Shown in pieces: positions 11,541-21,364 of a stretch of 64,000 nt of DNA. Location of the stretch: positions 68,689-132,688 of the forward strand of contig NW_005179079.1 in assembly GCF_000350225.1 (NCBI RefSeq). The letters are read 5' to 3'. The DNA comes from Chondrus crispus (taxonomy: Eukaryota > Rhodophyta > Florideophyceae > Gigartinales > Gigartinaceae). Below the pieces are notes generated by a model, which saw nothing but the letters and a program-made list of their open reading frames with translations, ran no database searches and was not told the DNA's origin. The stretch's first letter is position 1. Each line of letters begins with the position of its first letter. The translations under genes were made by a program, and so were the position numbers.

Positions 11541-14210
11541 AGTGGCGTCGCGGAAAAATCTGGGGTCTGTCGAGAAAGACCTCCTGTCCGACCTCGAAGG
11601 AGGGTAACGTCGCTACGGCCTTGTCGAAATTTCTCTTGTACTGTGCTTGGGCGTGTGTCAACTTGGTACCCGCGCGAGAGAGAATCTTCCGCACACGCTG
11701 TAGGCTGATTCGCTTCATTTGTGCCGATGTCGGTTCACTCCCATTTGGGGACGGTATGGTGCTCGAAGGAGCTTGGACCGATATCCCTGGTCCGTGCCGC
11801 GTCAAGATTATGTCAAAGGGGGTCGTACCTGTCGACTTGTGGACCTGCATATTGTACGCGTACGTCCGGGGTTGTACGTAATCGTCCCAGTCCCGCTGGT
11901 GTTCGGAGACGTAATGCCGCAACCGGGTCGCCAACGTCCGGTTGAATCTCTCGGCCTGACCGTTAGTTTGCGGATGATAGGCCGTCGTGAGCACGTGCCG
12001 AATTCCGAGAAGGCGGCGTACAGCTTCGAAGAATTTAGCTGTGAATTGCGCTCCGTTGTCGGTCAGCAGTGTATCCGGCATGCCATACGGGTATACCCAC
12101 GCGTCAAGGAATGTTTGGGCCACCTGCTGAGCTTGAGTCGTCCGAAGGGGTATAGCGCGGCACAGCTTGGTAAAGCGGTCCGTGATGACCAATATGTGGC
12201 GGTTCCCGTGTGGGGTTTTTGGCAAGGGTCCATACAGGTCCATGGCGACGAATTCTAGCGGCCCGGCGGCGGGGAACAACGTTAGCTTCTTCTGCTGGCC
12301 GTATTGCGTTCCCCTCACGCGGGCGCACGACCGGCAGTCGGCGACCGTCTGTTGGACGTCCGAAGCCATATGAGGCCAGTAGTACAGACGCCTCATTGTC
12401 TCGTACATCTTTCTCGTGCCGGGGTGTCCCTGTAATCTCGGGTAATGACTCAGGAAGGAGATTCTCGCCCTCAGGGACGCCGGGACCACGATCTGTATAC
12501 TCCCGTCCACGGGTGCGCGCCGGCACAGGAGGCCGTGTTGATTGACCTCGAACTGCGTTCCCGATTTCCCCACCTCTTCCATCATGGTCTTACAATACGA
12601 GTCTGTCTTCTGCTCCCGAATTAGGTCGTCTTGCGTCACGGGCAATATCTCGCCATCATCATGCGAGAGAGTCATCACGTCCGGGTTGCCGGGATAACGA
12701 GGTGTCACGCCCTCGGAGGACTGTAGATCTCCTTGTACGTCTTCGTCTACCACGTAGCAAGGTATTTCATCCCTCAGGGTCGAAGTATCCAATTCGGTCG
12801 TCTCAAGCCGCGCGAGGACGTCGGCGGCCTGGTGTTTAATCCCTGCACGGTGTTCGACTACGAAGTCGTATTCCGATAACCGGAGGCGCCAGCGGGCTAA
12901 TCGTCCCTTGGCATCGGCTAGGTTCAGGACCAACCTCAGGGAATCGTGGTCTGTCCGAACGGTGAATCTTTGTCCCTCCAGATACGGCCGTAGGAGGAGG
13001 ATAGCCCAAACAATGGCCAAACATTCCTTTTCCGTCGTAGTGTAATCGCGCTCCTGCTTCGTCAGGGCTCGACTCCAATACACAATTGGGACGTAAACAG
13101 GACCCTCTTGGTCCTGCAGGAGAGTGCATCCCACCTCATAGTTACATGCGTCTGTGTCCAACTTGTAGCTCCCTTTTTGCTTGGGCGGCGCCAGGATTGG
13201 AGGTGACGTGAGAAGTCGTTTCAGCTCCTCGAACGCCTCGGGCTCTTCGTCCGTGAGGTCGCCAAACACTGCGGGCTGTCATTTCTCGAGCTTGCGATTC
13301 AAGGGGGTTGCAATGCGTGCAAAATTAGGCACAAAGCGCCGGAATACGTTACAGAGACCGATAAAGGAACGGATTCCCGTCTGGGTTGTCGGCGCCTTGG
13401 CTTGCCGAACTGCTTCGCACGTTCGTGAGCTCATCTCCAACTTTCCAGATTGAATAACGTGACCCAGATAGTCCACCGAGGTTTGAAAGAAATGGCACTT
13501 GGGGAGTTTGAGGGACACTCCCGCATCTTTTAACATCCCTAAGATCGTCCTCATGTGGGTGAAGTGCTTCTGTAAGGTCTTGGAGTACACAATGACGTCG
13601 TCGAGATACACTAATGCGTATTGCCATCTAACCCGTGACAGGATAATGTCCACCGCCCTTTGAAAAGTCGCTGGGGCGTTCTTGAGACCAAACGGCATCC
13701 GGATGAATCGGTACAACCCCATATGGGACGTGAACGTCGTCTTATCCTTGTCGGCTTCACCCACCTCGACTTGCCAGTACCCGCTGTTGCAGTCGAGGGT
13801 GTAGAAGATGGTGGCGGCCCCAAGGGAGTCAATGCATTCCACCATCCGCGGAATGCGGTACGAGTCCCGACATGCCAACGCGTTGAGGCGCCGGTAGTCC
13901 ACACAAAAGCGTAGGGTGCCGTCTTTCTTTGGCACCAGGACTACGGGGCTAGCCCATTCTGAGCTGGATGGCTCAATGACCCCCTCTTTTACATCCGCTC
14001 AATCTCGGTCTTCTCGACGGCTCTGGCGCGATGCCCCGCGCAATAAGGGGGCTGATAAACAGGCCCGGCGCCGTCCTCGAGGTCTATCCGATGCTTTGCG
14101 CTCGCTATGGTCCCCAATCGCCCGGACCACAGGTCTTCGAACTCCCGTAACAGGTCCACAATTCGGGTCCTATGGGTCTGGTATTCGGCGCCTATCTCTA
14201 GCTGCTCCGT
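11479..14210 (-). pseudogene. Pol: reverse transcriptase, RNase H and integrase (element 2)
   Basis: RT spans about 14200-13280 and shows SSSEWASPVVLVPKKDGT, LRFCVDYRRLN, TLDCNSGYWQ, MPFGLKNAPATFQ and the catalytic box LVYLDDVIVYS. RNase H (13260-12780) has LDTDACNYEVG, TTEKECLAIVWA and RTDHDSL. Integrase has the zinc-binding HPGTRKMYETMRRLYYWPHM..CRSC, then the catalytic triad in MDLYGPLPK, LLTDNGAQF and HPQTNGQAERFNR. Breaks: a one-base loss near 13990 in the RT N-terminus, an in-frame TGA at 13279-13281 between RT and RNase H, a junction frameshift near 14210 with the protease frame, and one near 11530. Confidence 0.9.
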
Positions 14211-15487
14211 CCAGTGATCCAGTCTACTACTTCGCTCCTCGCCAATTTTTCTTCATCCCGTCCCGGCGAGGGTGGACCACTGAAGGGGTCGAGGCCTAGC
14301 TCTTGAGCCTGTTGGGACGTTATCGTCAGCACCGCTCGGGGGGCCGGTAATGCGAGCCCTATGACAGCTCCCTTCGGAATCCGTACCGGTCGATCACGGA
14401 AATTGCTCATGCGGACCCAAAAAGGGAGCCCTGTAGGCTCCATTACCCCGTTCGCCGTCAGGCTGAGGTTCTTCTTAACCGTTTTCGGGTGACACTGGAG
14501 GAACACCAGGCCTCTTGCCTCGGTGTTTACCAATACCGGCACTTGTGACATCGATGGTAGCACAATCTGCTTAGCCACTGGCACCTTGTTGGATCTCGTC
14601 CGTGTCGGCAGGTTCTCCATATTTTTCCGATTCCCTTCGGACCCCGGGGCGCTCCCCAGCAGGGTCACACTTCCTCCACTGCGGAAGATGACTCGCCTCT
14701 CTTTCGGCAAGATGCCTCTCACATGGCGATCGATAAACTCCGTCCCCACAATGGCGCTCACCCCTAGGTTGCTCGCCACTAAAAAATGCGTCCTCGGGGT
14801 CATATTTCCAATTCGGACGTGTAGCACCACCACTCCGCTAAGAGCCATTGCATTCTTCGAGGCGTCTGTCACTCGTGGGGTCTGTTTTCCCGCCGCGTTC
14901 TCTCCCCAATGCGGGGGAAGGACGCGTTCGTGGATAATGTTGGGGCCGGCTCCAGTGTGTAGTACACCCCTGATAGGAAACATAACCGTCAGTCGGAATC
15001 CAACCGACAGGTCTAATTTATAGTTCTCCTTTCTCAGGACGCAAACCGGGTCTCTTGCTACATTATTCCAACGAGGCTTTCCATTCTGCCGGTGCCGGTG
15101 TGTCCCTCGGGTAGGGGGTGCTTCCCCTCGGACGAGGCTCGGTTTAAGGGAGACAGAAGCCTCTAAGCTGCCTCCCTGTCGTTTCCCGGCCTTCTTCCGT
15201 GGGCGCCGCCAGAATACGCGCCCGGTCCGGTAAACTGGGTTGTCTGCGGGGTCCCCGGGAAAGGGGTTGTCCGAGAACTCGGTGACGGATTCGCCCTTGG
15301 TGCGTTTCGAGGCCGTCCCCCAGGGCTGTGAATCCTCTGGGTGCGTCTCTGTTGGAAGTTTGTCTCCCGTTGGGCCAAAATCCGAGCTCGGACGTCCGGC
15401 GACATCCCATGACAGCAAGGTCTTTCCCGCGAAAGGCAGAGGTGGCAGGGAGTTCTGCTGCTCGCGTCTTGTCGAGGTGTCTCCCAA
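14198..15487 (-). pseudogene. Protease region with His in place of the catalytic Asp (element 2)
   Basis: The frame aligns in layout with the proteases of the other elements: a hydrophobic strand, the active-site turn, a region ending in VGTEFIDRHVR, and later FWVRMSNFRDRPVRIPKGAVIG. The active-site turn reads VLHTGAGPNII, so the catalytic Asp of D-T/S-G is His, which should abolish proteolysis. The 5' part overlaps the gag frame by about 325 bp in another register, consistent with a frameshift-expressed pro-pol. Confidence 0.75.
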
Positions 15488-17346
15488 TGCCCAGCGTCTC
15501 CTCCCCGAGGGGGTGTGTTTGGCTTGGGCCGCATACTGCTCCCACCCTCTGGTGCCGTCGAACCCAGAGAGGCTGTGAAGTAAGTTACGCGTGTCCCCGG
15601 GGGCGAGGGGAACGCGGCCGTCTCGACGGCGATCGCGAGCGGGCGGTCCGAAGGAACATCCGCTTCCTCGAGGGGACCCGGTTCGGACGACTCTTCGGAG
15701 AGGAGCAGGCTACGCTGCTGGCGTCTTGTCCGGTGGCCCGAGCGGTCCCGGCTCCCTGCGGCTGCCGGGTAATTCTTTCCACCCCGGTAGGCAGTCCCCA
15801 TGCCCTCGGCGTACCGCGTTAGCTCCGTAAGAGCTATGCGGGGGTGGGTCGTGAGGTGGTGACGCACCTGCGTACGGATTGACGGGAGTAGCCCCTCTGC
15901 GAAGAGCGATGTGAGCCGATTATCGGAAAAGACATTGCCACAGCGGAGGGCTTTCCTCCAGAGGCGGTCCCCATACTTCGTTTTGGACATCCCCGAACTC
16001 TGTATAAAGTTCGTTACCTCGGCGTAGGCTTCTGCGATGACTTCATTGGTCGCGTATGTCCTGAGGAGGTAACTGACAACCTCCGGATAGGACGACAACT
16101 CCTCGTCCCTACGGGCGTCGGCTACTCCAGATTCCCCCACAATACGGGTCTGCACCTTTGCCAAGGCCGTTCCAGTCATGAAGAACTGGAAGCACCAGAG
16201 GGCTGCTCCCTCATGCAGGCCGTTCTGGTTGCACGCCGGCGTAAACCTGGAGAGGAAATTTAGCACCGCAATCCGGTCGTCTCCACTGAAGGTCACGCCC
16301 TTCATCTGTAAAGCCATCCGCTTTCCGGCCCTCGAAATCGTGCTGGCAACCTTGGCATGGTATCGTCCCGAACGGTTGTGCAGCCGATACCGGCGGTAAT
16401 CCATGACTTTTTTAAATAGGTCGTTTAGGGGGCGAGTCCGACGCACATGCCTCACGTCTACTTCAAAATCGTCCTCAGAGGAATCTGTTTCGTCCCTTGT
16501 GGCGTCGCTAGCTTCCGATTCGTCGGTCTCGTATCCGTTGCCCTTGGTCTTTCTCCGGTACTTCTGTGTCGGTAGCACTACGCGACCAGCTCCGGGCGGA
16601 AACGCCGGTGGCTGTCCCATCTCTCGGGCTTGAAGTCGGCCATCGCGCTCTTCTGCATCCCACGGGGTCTCACGTCCCATTTGAGGGTACTGCGACCGCG
16701 CGTTCCCAAGCATCAGCGACGGCGGTAGTACGTCCGTTGTCGCCAACGGCAGTCGCTCTGCCTGCGGCGCTCGAGCGCGCACCTCTGCCCGAGTAACTTC
16801 CCCCACGGTTGAAGTGATCGTGTCCCAAAAGGGGCCGCGTCCGACTACTTCGTCTACGGCGCTCCTTACGAGGGTCCGACTGTGATCCTCAACGATCTTT
16901 CGGAGTGCGCTTGTCAATTGCACCTCCACGGCAGCTGGGATTCGCTTGTACAGCTCGGCCGTCAACCACGTGTTTAGGGCCGCCCTCTGGGTCAGGTCCC
17001 CTAGGTCCTGGTGGGCCTCCAAGGCGTCTCCGTGGATCTTCATCCTATTTGGACGTTCGTCGCCGATTATGGCGGGGGCCGGCTTGCTCTCTCCGCGTTG
17101 TCGGCCTTCGAGGGGCTCCTCCGCCGGCGTCGGTGGTAATGCCGCTCTTGTCTGCGATCGCGTCCTCGCGCGGGCCAGGCGCTCCACATGCGCCGCTCGT
17201 GCCTCGGCGCTTCTTACGGAGCCCCCGTTATCTGTCGAGCCCTCAGGGCGACTTGGTCCCCCCTGCTGGGACCGATTTACTGACTCATCGTCCCTGACGT
17301 CTCGGGGCAGGCCCCCCTGCGATCCCGCGTCTTCTCGTCCACTCAT
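15163..17346 (-). CDS. Gag polyprotein (element 2), 727 aa
   Basis: The frame is uninterrupted from the ATG at 17346, 85 bp from the primer-binding site. The N-terminal 150 residues are charged. A capsid-like helical core follows (MDYRRYRLHNRSGRYHAK to LTRYAEGMGTAYRG, about residues 305-535), laid out like element 1's core, including a shared LLRTYATN motif. The C-terminus is Ser/Pro-rich. I find no canonical zinc knuckle: the only cysteine cluster is CHLCLSRERPCCHG, with the wrong spacing. RNA packaging may use the basic tail, or the knuckle has decayed. This is one of the few undamaged frames in element 2. Confidence 0.75.
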   Translation of the reverse strand: MSGREDAGSQGGLPRDVRDDESVNRSQQGGPSRPEGSTDNGGSVRSAEARAAHVERLARARTRSQTRAALPPTPAEEPLEGRQRGESKPAPAIIGDERPNRMKIHGDALEAHQDLGDLTQRAALNTWLTAELYKRIPAAVEVQLTSALRKIVEDHSRTLVRSAVDEVVGRGPFWDTITSTVGEVTRAEVRARAPQAERLPLATTDVLPPSLMLGNARSQYPQMGRETPWDAEERDGRLQAREMGQPPAFPPGAGRVVLPTQKYRRKTKGNGYETDESEASDATRDETDSSEDDFEVDVRHVRRTRPLNDLFKKVMDYRRYRLHNRSGRYHAKVASTISRAGKRMALQMKGVTFSGDDRIAVLNFLSRFTPACNQNGLHEGAALWCFQFFMTGTALAKVQTRIVGESGVADARRDEELSSYPEVVSYLLRTYATNEVIAEAYAEVTNFIQSSGMSKTKYGDRLWRKALRCGNVFSDNRLTSLFAEGLLPSIRTQVRHHLTTHPRIALTELTRYAEGMGTAYRGGKNYPAAAGSRDRSGHRTRRQQRSLLLSEESSEPGPLEEADVPSDRPLAIAVETAAFPSPPGTRVTYFTASLGSTAPEGGSSMRPKPNTPPRGGDAGHWETPRQDASSRTPCHLCLSRERPCCHGMSPDVRARILAQRETNFQQRRTQRIHSPGGRPRNAPRANPSPSSRTTPFPGTPQTTQFTGPGAYSGGAHGRRPGNDREAA

Positions 17347-17430
17347 CTTGAAACGAGGCAGTGATTCTCGATCCTTTCCAATCCCAGTCGTCCGATTCGG
17401 AGATCAATAAAAGAATCCTAGAAATAGATT

Positions 17431-17447
17431 TCTAGGTCGGGAGACCA
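17431..17447 (-). promoter_or_regulatory. Primer-binding site of element 2
   Basis: The same 17-mer as in the other elements (TGGTCTCCCGACCTAGA on the minus strand) lies two bases from the LTR end at 17450. Confidence 0.75.
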
Positions 17448-17449
17448 GT

Positions 17450-17979
17450 TGTAATAATATGGATCCTTCCGGTTCGGTTTTTACCCCGTCACGGAGGGGG
17501 TGTCCACGGCAGCGGTAAAATTACAACACCACCAACCTCTCTGCGAGGGCGGCGATTATGACTCCGGTAAACGGGCGAATGGAATTGCGACCACGGAGGG
17601 GATAGGGCTCAATGGGCATACGCTTCCACCAGGCGGTGGAACGACCAAACTGGGGAGCGTGTGCTTCCAGCCCTCAAGAATAACCCACACGGGACGATCT
17701 GCCTCTTTTTCCTCATTTCTCGCCACCAGGGGTCGCTACCTCCTTTACTCTGGGGGCATACTGCCTCGGCCCCTAAGTGCGTCGACCTCCGGCGGCCGGG
17801 CAGTACAGTAGTGATCCACTACTACTTTGGATCACTACAGTGGAGTACCTCTACTGTACTCCACCGGGGAGTAATCTGCACAGCGGCACACGTGGCTGTG
17901 CTCCTGCCACCTCTACTCGAGGCAGAGCGCGCACCACGTGCGCTAGATGGGACTCCCCCGGGCTGACACTCCTATTACA
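17450..17979 (-). repeat. 5' LTR of element 2
   Basis: The termini are mirror-symmetric: TGTAATA at 17450 and TATTACA at 17973-17979, giving a 530-bp LTR next to the primer-binding site. It holds a CACGTG core near 17890. The first bases outside are CTAAT; no CTAAT flank is found at the other end of the element. Confidence 0.7.
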
Positions 17980-18179
17980 CTAATTTCTACGCCCCTACGG
18001 TAGGACCTTCTAGTCTACTGTACCCAATCGGGACGTAATACGTACAGCGGTACACGTGGCCATTCCGCCGCCACCTGTCACCCATTTACAACCTGAGTTA
18101 TCCCCTGCCTTTCCAGTATCATCTGATCACCCCTACGGGATCTCCCTCCGGGTCGTTAGGTTTACCGACACCGGTCGGT
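17980..18179. other. LTR-like sequence beyond the element 2 LTR, no gene
   Basis: About 18035-18075 repeats, with changes, a stretch inside the neighbouring LTR (TAAT.C..ACAGCGG.ACACGTGGC). This suggests an older LTR remnant or a partial duplication. I cannot place its ends. Confidence 0.35.
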
Positions 18180-18594
18180 ACCCGCTCTCCCACACGTACA
18201 ACGCGGATCTGTACTCTTTGCCGAGCGCATCGATGCATGTGCTCGCTTGTTCCACAATCTTGTTATGCGCAACTTCTTCTTCGGTCAATGGCTGTTGCAA
18301 TTCATCAATTTTCCCCTCCGTGCGAGCAGCTCGTTTTCAGGCGTTTAGAATATCTTCCTTTGTGCGTTGGCGCTCCTCTGCGGCTTGATTTAGTTCAGTT
18401 GGCAATTTGATGTCTAGCGCCTGAAGTTCGGCTGTACTGGAGTGGAGATGCCGCTTTGACCCTAGCTCCACATTCAAAAGATGGCGCTATACTTCTGAGG
18501 CTTGTTATACATCCAAATACCCAGAGAGCTTTCGCAAGGCCTCTCGGGCTTCAAGAACGGCCTCTGACCGGTTTGTTGTAGACATGCTGGCCAT
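18180..18594 (-). pseudogene. Coiled-coil protein fragment with three stop codons
   Basis: From the ATG at 18594 the minus strand reads about 138 codons of protein-like sequence, broken by TAA near 18505, TAG near 18490 and TGA near 18340. The sequence is rich in Glu, Lys, Ala and Leu (EAVLEAREALRKLSGYL, AELQALDIKLPTELNQAAEE) and looks like an alpha-helical coiled coil. No family is recognised. It lies among transposon remains and is probably a dead host-gene or transposon-gene fragment. Confidence 0.45.
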
Positions 18595-19068
18595 AGACTA
18601 AGATTCAAATGTAATGGTGGAATTGCGGACTTGGTGGGGTACGGGCTCTTCAGGTGAACAGACTATCGCGAGTAGTAGTATTGCACAACGACAGCGCCCA
18701 TATTTCCAAATGCACGCATTACGTACCAACAAGACGTAGATGGTCACTCCATGGCAGCTTCACCACAAGCGCGATTCAGTATTACAATGAGCCGACACAA
18801 GGTCCATAGATGCCACCGAGTGAGTCGCACTCCCATAAATTTGAAGCAGAGGGCGACCGGTTGATGGCAACCCCGTTCGTTCGCTATCCAAACAGCCCCT
18901 TGAAAGTAGGACGCGACGCCCGAAAGTTACTGCAAAATACTGGCGTTGTGGCGGAGGTGAAAGAAGCGCTTTAAACGTCAAAATCGGCCAACAAGCGCTC
19001 GTGGGAGAAGGGATGATTGGCACGGGCAGGATCACGTGTTTCATTTTTTGTGCGTCGGGGCCCCGATG
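18595..19068. other. No gene seen
   Basis: Mixed-composition spacer with only short, unconvincing frames on both strands. Confidence 0.5.
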
Positions 19069-19440
19069 CTTCCTTCTACTGCTGCTAGACAGGCGATCAC
19101 CAAGGACGACGGGATGCTGATGACCAGCATGGCGCACCGTTATGTAGATGCAGCGGCAAACGTCATAGAAAAAGGAAGGCTGGAATTTTGCGCGAGGGAG
19201 TTTGAGCTCGGGTTAAGGTGGGGCAGGAGAAGAGACCATTTGCAGGTGGTTCTGGGCATGTGGAATAGGAAGGAGGGCGGCATAGTACCCCGGCAGGAGA
19301 GAATCAGACTGGCGGAGATGTTCAAGGCGCTGAGGGAGATGAGCGCGGGCGTGACGGCAGAAAGGCCTGGGGTTAGAATTGTGGGGTTCCGGTTACGTGC
19401 GTGGTGGGGGATTGAGAGTGGCTCGAACGGACTATCTGAA
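19069..19440 (+). CDS. Hypothetical protein fragment
   Basis: The plus frame from ATG 19069 has protein-like composition (RYVDAAANVIEKGRLEFCARE, GRRRDHLQVVLGMW, RIRLAEMFKALREM) and no stop until 19876. It therefore runs into the hydrolase-like fragment downstream. No domain is recognised. The antisense frame is also open but has a typical shadow composition. Confidence 0.3.
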
Positions 19441-19663
19441 GCTTTCGTCACGCGTCACGCCCACACTTGTCCACATAGAGATCCCCCCGCGAGACCTCTC
19501 GGCGCCTTCTACAGTACACAAACTCCCAGCGCCTCTGCCACCTCGGCCCCTGCCACCGCGCCCAATGCCGCGTCGCGCTGCGCACGCACCGCCGTTCGCC
19601 CACGGCGACTCACGCAGCTCCGCTCGGCGCACGGCCTTCCCCCACCGCGGCACGCCCGCTCGC

Positions 19664-19878
19664 ATGGCGAGCGAGACGCCGTTCTATGCAGCGAACGCGC
19701 GCGCGGAGCGTTTGTGCCGGCTGCTCAGCCCCGCACGACGCTGGCCTCGAGGCCTAGTGTGGTGATGCTCTGCCACGGATTCGCGTCGAGCAAGTGTGGC
19801 GCGTTCGTGAATACGCTGGCGGCGGTCGTCTTGGCTCGGCTGGCGGCGGTCATGGCGTGGCGTGGTTCGACTCCCTGA
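19664..19878 (+). pseudogene. Alpha/beta-hydrolase fold fragment
   Basis: The ATG at 19664 begins a frame (MASETPFYAANARAERLCRLL) resembling the opening beta-strands of serine-hydrolase-like proteins. After a shift of register near 19715 it becomes VVMLCHGFASSKCGAFVNTLA, which matches the strand-turn holding the oxyanion-hole HG motif of alpha/beta hydrolases. The frame ends at 19876-19878, before the nucleophile elbow and the rest of the catalytic residues. It cannot be functional as read. It could be a first exon, but the internal frameshift argues for a dead fragment. Confidence 0.5.
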
Positions 19879-21056
19879 TAGAAACGCCAGGACATACCTT
19901 CACATTTGCAGTACGGGAAGTATATCCCGTGGCATGGTATGATTAGAAGAACGACTGCGGTCCCAATGTCGCGCACAGTATCTCCGGCCATTAGCGTAAT
20001 CAGTGACCGTGATCCTTTTCTCGGATACATGGCGGTGTCATTCTGGGCTGCAACGCTAGAAGCCTGCAACTGTCGCTACCTCCTCTCGTTTTCGCTTCTG
20101 GGAGGATGCCCGCGAGCCCGACTTGCGCTTGCGCCTCGCTGTGCCTTTCTTTCGTCGTGTGGCACAAATCTCCATCTGTATACCAGATTCCAACTTACCC
20201 CCTATTTCTGACTTTCCATTATTCTTGACATGTTAAAAATCAGGACCCTCCTTTCGCTAGCTCCTCACCTCTGACTTTGTTCTCTTCCGCACATGTTCAA
20301 AATTGGTATCCTCCTGTAGCTCTCGCTTGTGCCGCTGCTGTTGCGCTCGCTTGGGAGGCTTTCTTCGCTTTTCTTTCTGCTGCATTGTGCGTAGCGCAAG
20401 AGCGGCCCCAGCTTCAAATTCAGCCTCAACCGAAGCCCAGAGCTCCAAAGCAGAGTTTCCCATATCCAAGGAAAGTCTTTGTATCTGCGCAAACGTTTTT
20501 CGGGGCTCGACTGTACGCCAGCCATGTCTTCAAGGCGAGAGGTGAGATCCCCAAGAAGCACATGATCAGGCCTCCTGACCAACACAGGCCTGTGTCCTGC
20601 TCGCCGACAGCGAAAACTAAACTTGCGGCCAAAATGAGATTCACATCGTGCCTCAAGGTTGCCAGGGCAACTAATGCATATCTCATCGCTAAAATGACAA
20701 GCTTACATACAAATGCTACACACAATCCCCGCACCAATGTATTGCAATGCGCCTGTCGGGCAGAGACCGCGGTCCGATGGTCCTGCAAAAACAACAACAG
20801 CAACCAAAAAAAGAAGAACTGCCGATGGCACAGCGCTACGGAGTGTCCGACTCTCCCTTCTCCGTTTAAACGAGCTTGCGGCTCGTAGTAGCTCAGATCC
20901 CTGATGGGGGGGGGGCACAGAGAAATAGCCCGGCCCGGGATCGGTGTGTTAGAGACTTGCGAAGAGAACTGATCGACGAGTGTGGGGTGGGGCGCGTACG
21001 TAGGTACCCCGTTTCCACTGGGTTGTAAGGCCAATGCTCGTTGAGCTTCTTCGACA
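19879..21056. other. No confident gene; open minus frame 21184-20426
   Basis: The minus strand is open for 252 codons (21184-20426) with a hydrophobic stretch near 20820-20800. It crosses a tandem repeat and a G-run and has no recognisable domain. A basic, coiled-looking tail (KEKRRKPPKRAQQQRHKREL) follows in another frame at about 20400-20300. I do not call a gene. Confidence 0.35.
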
Positions 21057-21060
21057 CCTT

Positions 21061-21364
21061 GTAACGCGACAATGCCTTCGACGGGGGCGTCGCAACGCAG
21101 CCCGACGGGATGAAATGAAAGTAGCAGCCCTACGTCAACTGTGCCGCCCGATGGCTCGAAACACCTACACCGGTTCGCTCGCAACCGAGGCCGATGGCAC
21201 CAACACTGGCTCGTAACACGACGGAGCCCTTCGAGGGAGACGTCGTTGCAACAATCTCCGTCGGAAAATGGGTCAAAGTAGCAGCGCTACGTCAACTGTG
21301 TCGCCCGATGGCAGAGACACCTACACCGGTTCGGTCGCAACCGAGGCCGATGGCACCAACACAA
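21061..21364. repeat. Two-copy tandem repeat, period about 152 bp
   Basis: Unit 1 starts GTAACGCGAC at 21061 and unit 2 starts GTAACACGAC at 21213. The last 90 bp of each unit are nearly identical (ending CCGATGGCACCAACAC) and the first 60 bp more divergent. No known repeat family is recognised. Confidence 0.8.

Larger units (their letters stand above)
11017..17979 (-). mobile_element. Ty3/gypsy chromovirus-like element 2, no matching 3' LTR
   Basis: Minus-strand order: 5' LTR (17979-17450), primer-binding site (17447-17431), gag (17346-15163), protease (15487-14198), RT, RNase H, integrase (about 14210-11525), chromodomain (about 11540-11054) and a purine-rich tract (11037-11017). The order, including a C-terminal chromodomain, is that of a chromovirus. 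The sequence below 11017 does not resemble the 5' LTR, so the 3' LTR has been lost or replaced. Several frameshifts and a stop make it inactive. Confidence 0.85.

Noticed and set aside
17980-18180. A second complete LTR next to element 2
   Set aside because: Partial similarity to the adjacent LTR, but no termini, primer site or target duplication could be found.
19868-19878. tRNA B-box-like GGTTCGACTCC
   Set aside because: No A-box at the right distance and the T-stem does not pair. It lies in the hydrolase-like fragment.
20426-21184. 252-codon minus frame as a membrane protein
   Set aside because: It crosses a tandem repeat and a homopolymer run and shows no recognisable domain. Left as unassigned.
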